This document shows, in pieces, positions 17,195 to 24,636 of a stretch of DNA of 42,424 nucleotides; positions within the stretch are counted from its first letter, which is position 1, and each line of letters starts with the position of its first letter. Position numbers and translations under genes: made by a program. The stretch is from positions 1-42,424 of the forward strand of contig LARN01000013.1 in assembly GCA_000980495.1 (NCBI GenBank), read 5' to 3'. The notes beneath the pieces are model-generated. The model made no database searches. It saw nothing but the letters and a program-made list of their open reading frames with translations, and was not told the DNA's origin. This stretch comes from Acinetobacter sp. N54.MGS-139 (GTDB taxonomy: Bacteria; Pseudomonadota; Gammaproteobacteria; Burkholderiales; Burkholderiaceae_F).

Positions 17195-17204
17195 AAAACT
17201 ATTC
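17189..17204. other. Small inverted repeat joining two converging stop codons
   Basis: GAATAG-AAAA-CTATTC is a perfect six-base inverted repeat. Its left arm contains the thioesterase TAG and its right arm, on the other strand, the crotonase TAG. The stem is AT-rich, so it is probably a weak terminator at best. Confidence 0.4.
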
Positions 17205-17954
17205 AGCAAACTTCGGCTGACGTTTTTCCATGAAAGCGCTGAAAGCTTCCTTGCTTTCGGCGCTTCCTTCTAAATGGGAGGCCGCTTCTTCTTCAAGCTT
17301 GCGCTGTTCTGATAAACCGGACATATAGGCGGCTTTAAGCAGTCTCTTTGTGGCAGCCATAGCTTCGGGCGGTAAGGAAGCCAGACGCAGCGCGGCGGCG
17401 CCGGCGACGGTCATGACTTTGTCGTCTTCAACGATATGGTTGACGAGCCCCATAGCGACAGCTTCGGCAGCAGAAATCGGTTCGGAAAGAAGTAGTTTCT
17501 GAGCGGCAAGTTTGTAGCCGCCGCTCTTTACGGCCAATAGGCTTACGCCGTAACGGGGCGTCTGTCCCAACGCCAAACCCGGCATTGAGAAAAGGGCGTG
17601 TTCACCGGCAAAGACGAGATCGCAGTGATAAAGCATTGCGGCGCCCTGACTGACAGCGGGACCGCTCACGGCTGCGACAACCGGTTTAGAAAGTGCATCG
17701 AGCGCATCGATGACTTTCTGAAATTCATTAAAAATCGGTGTGTTTTCCGCCAACTGCTCTTCAATATCTAAGCCTGCGCAGAAAACATTGTTGTGTCCGC
17801 ACAAAACGATGCTGCGTACACGTGTGTCGTCGTTGAGTTCAAGGAACTCTCTGGCCAAATCCTTGCAGAGTTCTGAGCTGAGAGTGTTTCGTTTTTCAGG
17901 GCGGTCGATTGCGACTTGGGCAATCCTGCCTTCAATCGTTGTAACAATAGGCAT
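17199..17954 (-). CDS. Crotonase-superfamily protein (enoyl-CoA hydratase/isomerase-like)
   Basis: This 251-residue protein has the crotonase fold, with the CoA-binding and oxyanion-hole segments VFCAGLDIEE (about 57-66) and AVSGPAVSQGAAMLYHCD (about 94-111). Both glutamates used for hydration by classical enoyl-CoA hydratases are missing: the residue at the GGCELA glutamate position is Ala (SQGAAM) and that at the PEI glutamate is Gly (SMPGLALG). It is therefore unlikely to be an ordinary hydratase; an isomerase, another acyl-CoA activity or a specificity variant is possible. It lies 63 bases downstream of the acetyltransferase gene on the same strand and may be cotranscribed with it. Confidence 0.8.
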   Translation of the reverse strand: MPIVTTIEGRIAQVAIDRPEKRNTLSSELCKDLAREFLELNDDTRVRSIVLCGHNNVFCAGLDIEEQLAENTPIFNEFQKVIDALDALSKPVVAAVSGPAVSQGAAMLYHCDLVFAGEHALFSMPGLALGQTPRYGVSLLAVKSGGYKLAAQKLLLSEPISAAEAVAMGLVNHIVEDDKVMTVAGAAALRLASLPPEAMAATKRLLKAAYMSGLSEQRKLEEEAASHLEGSAESKEAFSAFMEKRQPKFAE

Positions 17955-18017
17955 TTTGTTTCCTTCAAAGTTCCGCTTATTTTGGCGCTTCTAAGCAAGG
18001 GCCGAGATTTATTTTCA

Positions 18018-20699
18018 CTAATTCGAGACTTTCACATTATCCAGAGTAAAGAGATCGATATTCGGGTCGTCCTCGTCCGTCGTACGGACATAGCCGCGCT
18101 TGGTCATCATGCCGTGCATGTTCTCGTTGTCTTTGAGCACATAGCCCACGACTTTCTCCAATCCTCTGCGGCGAGCCTCAGCTTCAATTTCGTCCATCAG
18201 CAGCGTTGCAAGTCCGCGGCCCTGCCAATCGTCTCTGACCGAAATTCCAAACTCTGCGGAAGTGCGGTTGGGTAGCTGAGACAGGCGGGCTTCGGCAATA
18301 ATATCGCCGGAGTCGGAGTTCGGATCCACGGCAAAAATAGAGAAGGAACGATCCGGATCGGATGAGACTGCCGAAACGGCAATCGACTCCAGCGAACTCG
18401 TCAGACTATGGAAGCGCAGTCTGCGGGATTGATCGGAGAGGCTTCTAAGGTATTTCAAGAAATTTTCTTTATCTTCCGGCGCGGCATTTTTAATCTTGAC
18501 CATACCGTATTTTCCGCGGACGTTCTTCTCAAAACTCGGGCGGTACGGGAAGATTAAGTGCGAAGCATTTTCGTCGGCTGTCAGCGTATCGGATCCTATG
18601 ACGCAATGCGCATCTAAAACGATGGCATGACCTTTTCCGCAAAGAAGCGGATCGATATCGATGGATCGGACGGCAGGAATTTCTACGGCGAGCTGTGACA
18701 GACGAATCAATGCGGTCACAATGGGTTCAGGGTCGCAGGACGCAAGTCCCTGGAAATCGCCTAAGAATGTTTTAAAAGGTTCAGAGGAGATCATGTCCTG
18801 CGCTTCTTTGAGCGAAAGCGGTGCAAAGTTAAAGACGGTGTCTTTAAAAATCTTTCCGTAGAGGCCGCCGATACCCAAATAAACGATGGGGCCGAAATGA
18901 CGCGTCAGTTTCATGCCGATGCGCAGTTCGCGGCGGTTGTTCGTATCCAGTGTTTTTTGAAGGAATACGCCGAAGCCTTCTTCTGGTTGACCGAGATGAA
19001 CGGCTCGCTCCGACATATTTTTCCAAGCGCCTTTAAGTTCGCGTTCATTGCGGATTCCCAGAATCACGCCCTTGGCATCGCTCTTTGAAAGAACGCCGTC
19101 CATGCGCAGCTTCATGGCGACGGGATACCCGAGGGCCCGTGCCGCTTCAATAGCCTCACCGAGCGAGCCGGCATAAATTCCGGCCGTGGTTTCAAAGCCG
19201 ATGCCTGCCAGGAGACGTTTGCTCTCTTCTTCATAGAGGAGATGGCGTCCCTCTCGGCGCGCTGTCTGGATGACTTTGCGGGCGCCCGCAAAGAATGCCG
19301 GATCGGAGGGAATGACGGAATAGCTTCCCGGTACGCCATCACTCTTAAATTTACGGAACTGCTCCATCAGTCGAATTGCCCGGCATGCTCCTTTCATGTC
19401 ATTCATTGCTACGATGCCGTTTTTGCGGAGATGTTTTATGGCCGGGAAGTCGGGTTCCGTTCCGATCCAAACCGTGACAGCAGGCTTTTGAGATTTCTTA
19501 AGAATAGGCACCAGTTTTTTGGCTAAATCCAAAGCGTCCAGCGAAGGGTTGGTTACCACGCTCAGCACAATACCTGAGCACTCCGGGCGATTGAGGAGGT
19601 AGTCGGTTAAATCCGCGATGGTCGCGGCGTCCATATCCAATCCCATGTTCACCGGATTGGCATAAGGAAAAGTAATTTTGTATTTGTCTCGGAGTTCTTT
19701 GGCCACTGTGCTGTCGGGCGTTGCTAACCGCAGGTGGTTGTTGTACGCATGATCGGCCAGCAGAGAGTCCAGTCCTTTGCTGTTAACGAGTCCGTACAGT
19801 TCTCCCGAAGTTAGTTCTCTGTGCATAGCAAAGGCCTGGACCGCATAGTTCAGTTCTTTGAGCGAAGTTACAAGAAGCGCACCGGCCCGCACCAGAGCTC
19901 TTTCCATGACGCCGTCTTCATCTTCTCGAGCTCCGCTGTTGTTAATGACAATGTCTGCGGATCCCGGCGTCTGTCCGCCTTTTAATAAGATAACCGGCTT
20001 ATTGGCTGCTGCTAAGCGAATGGCGGAGAGCAGTTTTCTCGGCTGCTGGAAAGACTCGAGATAAAGAACGATACAGCGTGTTTTGCGATCAAAGGCCAGC
20101 ATGTCCACATAGTCAGCCACTGTAAGGACTTGTTCAAAGCCGGGGTCGATGACGTGGGAAAAACCGCACTGCGCATTAGTGACGTAATCAATAATCGTGC
20201 AGGAGAGGCCAGGGGACTGGCTGACGAGCCCGACTTCTCCGGCCGGAGGCAGGGCGGGAAGGTAGCTTAGATTCAGACCTTCCGAGGGCGTCATAAGCCC
20301 TAAAGACTGAGGGCCGACGATACGGATCCCTGCTGCTGCAGTCTTGTTGATGGCTTCAATGATCGTTTCAGTCAGATCGGACTTCGGAAATCCCCCGCAC
20401 AGGAGAATGTTTCTAACGCCTTTTTTAAGACAGCTCTCCAAGGCTTTCGGATAAACGGACGGAGGGCAGACGAGGACGGCTAAATCTACATCTTCTTTTA
20501 TATCCGTAAGAGCCGCATAAGAAGTTTCACGGCCGATCGTTTTGTATTTCGGATTTACGGGAAAGAGTTTTGTCCGAGGTGAAGCGCTTTTGGCAATTTT
20601 CCAAATAAGCGTGCCGAAGCTTCCGCTTCTTGCGCTTGCTCCGACGATGGCGACGGAACGCGGGTTGAACAGCGTATGCAGATAGTGATTGAAGTCCAT
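18018..20699 (-). CDS. Protein lysine acetyltransferase, Pat/PatZ type (acyl-CoA synthetase-like domain plus GNAT)
   Basis: This large protein (893 residues from the chosen start) has, in order, a CoA-binding domain (FNPRSVAIVGAS), a succinyl-CoA-ligase-like domain (VGLVSQSPGLSC), an ATP-grasp domain (about 510-725) and a C-terminal GNAT domain with the acetyl-CoA loop VRDDWQGRGLATLL. Members such as Salmonella Pat and E. coli PatZ acetylate lysines of acetyl-CoA synthetase and other enzymes. At the catalytic histidine position of ADP-forming acyl-CoA synthetases the sequence is NNSGA, so His is replaced by Asn, as I recall for Pat; this supports a regulatory rather than synthetase role. The frame opens at 20810, but the homologous part begins at MDFNHYL, so the start at 20699 is preferred. 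Neither start has a strong ribosome-binding site. Confidence 0.85.
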   Translation of the reverse strand: MDFNHYLHTLFNPRSVAIVGASARSGSFGTLIWKIAKSASPRTKLFPVNPKYKTIGRETSYAALTDIKEDVDLAVLVCPPSVYPKALESCLKKGVRNILLCGGFPKSDLTETIIEAINKTAAAGIRIVGPQSLGLMTPSEGLNLSYLPALPPAGEVGLVSQSPGLSCTIIDYVTNAQCGFSHVIDPGFEQVLTVADYVDMLAFDRKTRCIVLYLESFQQPRKLLSAIRLAAANKPVILLKGGQTPGSADIVINNSGAREDEDGVMERALVRAGALLVTSLKELNYAVQAFAMHRELTSGELYGLVNSKGLDSLLADHAYNNHLRLATPDSTVAKELRDKYKITFPYANPVNMGLDMDAATIADLTDYLLNRPECSGIVLSVVTNPSLDALDLAKKLVPILKKSQKPAVTVWIGTEPDFPAIKHLRKNGIVAMNDMKGACRAIRLMEQFRKFKSDGVPGSYSVIPSDPAFFAGARKVIQTARREGRHLLYEEESKRLLAGIGFETTAGIYAGSLGEAIEAARALGYPVAMKLRMDGVLSKSDAKGVILGIRNERELKGAWKNMSERAVHLGQPEEGFGVFLQKTLDTNNRRELRIGMKLTRHFGPIVYLGIGGLYGKIFKDTVFNFAPLSLKEAQDMISSEPFKTFLGDFQGLASCDPEPIVTALIRLSQLAVEIPAVRSIDIDPLLCGKGHAIVLDAHCVIGSDTLTADENASHLIFPYRPSFEKNVRGKYGMVKIKNAAPEDKENFLKYLRSLSDQSRRLRFHSLTSSLESIAVSAVSSDPDRSFSIFAVDPNSDSGDIIAEARLSQLPNRTSAEFGISVRDDWQGRGLATLLMDEIEAEARRRGLEKVVGYVLKDNENMHGMMTKRGYVRTTDEDDPNIDLFTLDNVKVSN

Positions 20700-20855
20700 G
20701 GTATTGGCCGATCCAAAAGCCTGACGGAAGTTAAAGTCTAAATCAGGCGGGTAAGTCTGTAGTGAAGCATGTCTCAAAAATGCCAAAGGCGCCTGCAGAT
20801 TTTTTCGCATCCGAATAAGATTAGAAGCTCAAAGTACGCTTGAGAAGGAGAGTGT

Positions 20856-21935
20856 GTGAGCGTCGAATCTAATTCCCCGTACACTGTTTTTATTGACGAA
20901 GCCGAGCGGCGCGTGGCGGTGTTGGATCAGAGACTTTTGCCCCACCGTGTGGAGTACGTTGATCTTAAAAATGCACAAGAGGCGGCTGAGGCGATCCGCG
21001 ACATGACGGTTCGCGGAGCCCCTTTGATCGGCGTGACGGGTGCAGCCGGAATGGCTTTGGCCGCAGATGAAAGCACCGAGACAGGATTTTTGATTGAAGC
21101 CGCGAACCTTTTAAAGAGTGCGAGGCCGACCGCCGTCAATTTGAACTGGGCCGTCGACTTTATGCTCAAGCGGCTGAAAGGAATGGAGCCCGACCGCAGA
21201 CGAAAAGCGGCTTGGCACTTAGCCGCCGAGATCTGTGAGCAAGAGCGATCGATGAGTATTCGTCTTGCGAAACACGCTCAAACAATTATTGAGGCGCTTT
21301 ATTTAAAGCTCGGCAGGCCGCTTAACATCCTCACGCACTGCAACGCCGGAAAGCTTGCGACGGTGGAACTCGGAACCGCAACGGCCGGGATTTATACGGC
21401 ATTTGAGGCCGGAATTCCGCTGACGGTTTTTGCCGATGAAACGCGTCCCCGACTTCAGGGGACGCTGACCGCCTGGGAGCTGAAAGCTGCAGGGGTCCCC
21501 GTTTGTTTGATTGCAGATAATGCAGGCGGCGAGCTCATGAGGGAAGGCGGAATCGATCTGGTGATTGTCGGAGCCGACCGCATTGCGGCAAACGGAGATA
21601 CGGCAAATAAGATCGGAACATACTTAAAAGCGTTGGCAGCGGCAGATAATCAAATTCCTTTTTATGTTGCAGCGCCGATATCGACGTTCGACTGGACGGC
21701 AAAGAGCGGAGGAGATATTCCGATTGAAAACCGTTCCGGAGATGAAATACGCTGGGTGCGAGGCATTGATAAACACGGGCATGAGACGGAGGTCTGTATC
21801 ACTGATCCCGGCATCGCAACCGTGAATCCCAGCTTTGACGTCACACCGGCACGCTTGATTACCGGATTCATTACGGATCGCGGCGTCTTTGTGCCGGAAG
21901 ACTTGAAAGATTTAAGGGTGAACAGTCATGTTTGA
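20856..21935 (+). CDS. mtnA: S-methyl-5-thioribose-1-phosphate isomerase MtnA
   Basis: MtnA converts 5-(methylthio)ribose-1-phosphate, and its 5-deoxyribose analogue, to the ribulose form. The 359 residues match the family: TVRGAPLIGVTGAAGMALA near 48-66, the catalytic cysteine in LTHCNAGKLATVELGTA, and the catalytic aspartate in VGADRIAANGDTANKIGTY. The start is GTG, preceded at five bases by AGAAGGAG. The 3' end overlaps the aldolase gene by eight bases, so the two are translationally coupled. The pairing with an aldolase rather than with mtnB/mtnC points to the DHAP shunt. Confidence 0.95.
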   Translation: MSVESNSPYTVFIDEAERRVAVLDQRLLPHRVEYVDLKNAQEAAEAIRDMTVRGAPLIGVTGAAGMALAADESTETGFLIEAANLLKSARPTAVNLNWAVDFMLKRLKGMEPDRRRKAAWHLAAEICEQERSMSIRLAKHAQTIIEALYLKLGRPLNILTHCNAGKLATVELGTATAGIYTAFEAGIPLTVFADETRPRLQGTLTAWELKAAGVPVCLIADNAGGELMREGGIDLVIVGADRIAANGDTANKIGTYLKALAAADNQIPFYVAAPISTFDWTAKSGGDIPIENRSGDEIRWVRGIDKHGHETEVCITDPGIATVNPSFDVTPARLITGFITDRGVFVPEDLKDLRVNSHV

Positions 21936-22620
21936 AGATAAGGAAGAAAAGGCGAGAGAGGAAATCATCGACTACGCCTTAAAACTGAGTCGAGCAGGTC
22001 TTAATGTCAACAGCAGCGGAAACCTCTCTGTACGGTTTGATTCTCCGGAAAGCAAAGGTTTTTTGATTACGCCGACGGGTCTTCCCTATGACGAAACCGA
22101 ACCGGAAGATTTGGTGCGGATTTTATTTACGGACAACGGTTGCTATAAGGCGGTAGGAAGCCGCCAGCCTTCATCGGAGTGGAACCTCCATGCTTTTCTT
22201 TATCAGGCCCGTCCCGATATCAACGCCGTTGTGCACACGCACTCTCCGTACGCAACCATGCTTTCCTGTTTGGACGAGGCAATTCCTCCGTTCCATTACA
22301 TGGTTGCGGCCGCCGGAGGCGATACGATTCCCTGCGCACCCTATGCTACGTTCGGTTCCGTAGCGTTAGCGGAGGGCTGCCGCGATACGCTGGGCAAGGA
22401 TCGCTTGGGGTGCCTCCTTTCGCATCACGGCAGCGTGGCAGGGGGCCGTAACTTGAAGCAGGCTTACGCCGTTGCTTTGGAAATTGAATCGCTTGCTCGG
22501 ATGTGGATGAATCTTAAGCAGATCGGCGGCTGCCCTCTGATTGATAAAGAAGAGATGGCGCGAGTGAAAGAGCAGTTTAAGACCTACGGACAGCAGGAGA
22601 AGGGCCATGAGGAAGGCTGA
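21928..22620 (+). CDS. ald2: Class II aldolase, fuculose-1-phosphate aldolase-like (Ald2-type)
   Basis: This 230-residue zinc aldolase should split 5-(methylthio)- or 5-deoxyribulose-1-phosphate into DHAP and an aldehyde. It follows E. coli FucA closely: SSGNLSVR, the phosphate-binding ITPTGLPY, SSEW (metal/acid Glu), VVHTHSP (two His ligands), MVAAAGGDTIPCAPYATFG, LSHHG (third His ligand) and a C-terminus ending EQFKTYG. MtnB dehydratases share the fold, but these motifs are FucA-like. Coupling to mtnA suggests the Ald2 role described in Rhodospirillum rubrum and some E. coli. Without a fucose operon beside it, fucose use is less likely. Confidence 0.8.
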   Translation: MFEDKEEKAREEIIDYALKLSRAGLNVNSSGNLSVRFDSPESKGFLITPTGLPYDETEPEDLVRILFTDNGCYKAVGSRQPSSEWNLHAFLYQARPDINAVVHTHSPYATMLSCLDEAIPPFHYMVAAAGGDTIPCAPYATFGSVALAEGCRDTLGKDRLGCLLSHHGSVAGGRNLKQAYAVALEIESLARMWMNLKQIGGCPLIDKEEMARVKEQFKTYGQQEKGHEEG

Positions 22621-22867
22621 GGCGCCGGCGCCTAAGTGGTGCACTCCGGAAGGCTCTCCCATTGCATGTACGGAAAAGAATAAGGTGATGGCCGAAAATC
22701 TTGAAGAAATCAAAGGGTACCTTCAGGACGCTATCGATGACGCTGTTCTTATGGGATGCTCCGAAGCTTCTTTTCGCAAGGCCTATTTGGACTTGATCCG
22801 CAATCTGCATTCCCAATATCCCGAGCAAAAAGCTCAGGCCGGAGAAGAAAATGACAAAGATTTATAA
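22607..22867 (+). CDS. Small conserved hypothetical protein
   Basis: This 86-residue protein starts inside the end of the aldolase gene (14-base overlap) and overlaps the following lipoprotein gene by 17 bases. It has no signal peptide or membrane segment and is acidic at its C-terminus. It opens with a motif containing two cysteines, PKWCTPEGSPIACTEK, followed by a helical, acidic stretch EEIKGYLQDAIDDAVLMGC. I have a recollection of similar short betaproteobacterial proteins of unknown function but cannot name the family. An in-frame internal Met (VMAENLEE) is an alternative start. The nested overlaps on both sides make it very likely to be a real gene. Confidence 0.65.
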   Translation: MRKAEAPAPKWCTPEGSPIACTEKNKVMAENLEEIKGYLQDAIDDAVLMGCSEASFRKAYLDLIRNLHSQYPEQKAQAGEENDKDL

Positions 22868-23357
22868 ACTGATTTTAGTTTGCTGCGCAGCGCTCTTTTT
22901 GTCGGCTTGTGCTCATCCCGACATGATCAAGCTCAATGACACGTACGACTACACTGTTAAAGAGCTCGGTGTCCCCGACTCTACGACACGGCTCCCTGAC
23001 GGATCGATTCGAATCGTTTATTCCATGCAGCCGATGGGCCAGGCTTCCTACGTGATGATCTTTAACCCGGAAGGCAAATTGATCTTTAAGGATCAGCTTC
23101 TGCAGCAAAAATACTTCAACCAGATCAAGCCTAAAGTTCAGGACAGCCAGGATATCTACACGATGTTCGGAAAGCCCTGCGAACAGTGGCACTACAAGAA
23201 TTTAGGCGAACACACCTATATGTATCGCTACCTCGATGAATCCGGATTCCCGATGGCCTTATGGGTCGATTTTGACGACAAGGATGATAAAGTTATGCGT
23301 TACGTTTTAAGTATTGATCCCTGGGTCCAGAGGGACGCGGATCAGCGAGATTTCTAA
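22851..23357 (+). CDS. Putative lipoprotein
   Basis: This is a 168-residue predicted lipoprotein. The signal peptide ends in the lipobox LSAC (about residues 17-20), with Ala-His after the cysteine, so outer-membrane sorting is expected. Two repeated units have the pattern of BamE/SmpA-like proteins: VKELGVPDSTTRLPDGS near residue 38 and YTMFGKPCEQWHYKN near 102, each followed by a Tyr-rich strand. I do not recognise a named family. It is the last gene of the apparent mtnA-aldolase-hypothetical-lipoprotein run, 13 bases before the efflux gene. Confidence 0.75.
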   Translation: MTKIYKLILVCCAALFLSACAHPDMIKLNDTYDYTVKELGVPDSTTRLPDGSIRIVYSMQPMGQASYVMIFNPEGKLIFKDQLLQQKYFNQIKPKVQDSQDIYTMFGKPCEQWHYKNLGEHTYMYRYLDESGFPMALWVDFDDKDDKVMRYVLSIDPWVQRDADQRDF

Positions 23358-23370
23358 AAGTTTTTTCTAG

Positions 23371-24564
23371 ATGCATCCTCCTCAGCAGCACAAGTTCGGA
23401 TTTAAGGCCTGGATTCCGACGATCGGACTGGCCTTTGCCGCTTTCGTTTTCAACACTTCTGAATTTTTACCCGTCGGCTTATTGCCGAACATTGCAGAAT
23501 CGATTCATGAGTCTGTCTCAAAGACCGGCCTCATTATTACGGTTTACGCCTGGGTCGTATCTCTGTTGTCGCTCCCGCTGACGATATTGACCGCGAAGCT
23601 GGAGCGGCGACGGCTGCTTCTTTGGCTCATCGTGATTTTTGCACTGAGCCATTTCGTGGTTTTGTGGGCCGATACGTTTGAAAAACTCATGGGCGCGCGG
23701 ATCTGTGTCGCGGTAACGCATTCCATCTTTTGGTCCATCATGACGCCTCTGGCGGCCAGAGTAGCGCCGTTCGGGAAGCAGGCATTTGGTTTAGCGGCCG
23801 TGATGGGCGGCTCGATTGTCGCAACGGTGCTTGGCGTTCCGATCGGAACTCATCTCGGACAGCAGGTCGGCTGGCAGGGATCCTTCTTCATTGTGGGTAT
23901 GGCTGCCGTATTGGTTTGGGTTATTATCTTTTTCTCGCTGCCTGTCTGTACCAGCAACCGGGCCGGTTCTTTAAAGAGCCTGCCGTCCTTGTTTAAGCGC
24001 CCGGCGCTTGTACAGCTTTACCTTCTGACCATGGTCGTGATTTTGGGCCAGTTCACGGTGTACTCCTACATCACGCCGATTCTGATGAATGTCGGACACT
24101 TGTCTGAGAATGCCACAGTCTGGTTCCTGTTTATTTTCGGTATTGCCGGCATTATCGGAACCGTGATTAGTTCCAGGACGGTGGATAAGCACCGCTCAGG
24201 CACTCTGGTGATCCCGATGCTGATCATGACGGTCTGTGTCGGACTGCTGACGGTTACCTCTTCGCATTTCGGTGCTCTGGTCATACTCGGAACTTTCTGG
24301 GGCGCTTCGATGACGGCGATCTCGATGGCGTTTCAGACTCTGCTCTTGGATACGGCCCGAGATGCTGCCGACGTGGCGACATCGATGTTTTCCGGCATTT
24401 TCAATATCGGTATTGGCGGCGGAGCCTTTATCGGCAGCCGAGTGTCTGCTGAGTTCGGTTTCGCCGCGGTTCCGTATGTCGCCTGTGCACTTATCGGTGT
24501 TTGTGTGCTGGCCTGTGCAGCGATTTGGCTGAAGCGAGGCTCGGCGATCTTGCCGACTCGCTAA
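23371..24564 (+). CDS. sotB: MFS efflux protein, SotB-like
   Basis: This 397-residue major facilitator with 12 predicted membrane segments closely follows E. coli SotB/YdeA, a sugar (arabinose, IPTG) and drug efflux protein. Shared blocks include FVFNTSEFLPVGLLPNIA, TVYAWVVSLLSLPL, the A-loop ERRRLLLW, GVPIGTHLGQQVGW, GSLKSLPSLFKRPAL and MFSGIFNIGIGGGAFIG. Export of sugars or small inhibitors across the inner membrane is the likely job. A role exporting products of the upstream genes is possible but unproven. The ribosome-binding site is weak (an AAAAG run). Confidence 0.85.
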   Translation: MHPPQQHKFGFKAWIPTIGLAFAAFVFNTSEFLPVGLLPNIAESIHESVSKTGLIITVYAWVVSLLSLPLTILTAKLERRRLLLWLIVIFALSHFVVLWADTFEKLMGARICVAVTHSIFWSIMTPLAARVAPFGKQAFGLAAVMGGSIVATVLGVPIGTHLGQQVGWQGSFFIVGMAAVLVWVIIFFSLPVCTSNRAGSLKSLPSLFKRPALVQLYLLTMVVILGQFTVYSYITPILMNVGHLSENATVWFLFIFGIAGIIGTVISSRTVDKHRSGTLVIPMLIMTVCVGLLTVTSSHFGALVILGTFWGASMTAISMAFQTLLLDTARDAADVATSMFSGIFNIGIGGGAFIGSRVSAEFGFAAVPYVACALIGVCVLACAAIWLKRGSAILPTR

Positions 24565-24591
24565 GACGAATATACGAATACCACACAAATG

Positions 24592-24617
24592 AAAACGGCC
24601 CTCCGTCGGAGGGCCGT
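24592..24617 (-). terminator. Terminator of aspS
   Basis: A perfect ten-base stem ACGGCCCTCC/GGAGGGCCGT (24595-24604 and 24608-24617) with a three-base loop is followed on the minus strand by a short T run. It lies between converging sotB and aspS. Confidence 0.8.
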
Positions 24618-24636
24618 GAATCAAAAGAGATTCAAA

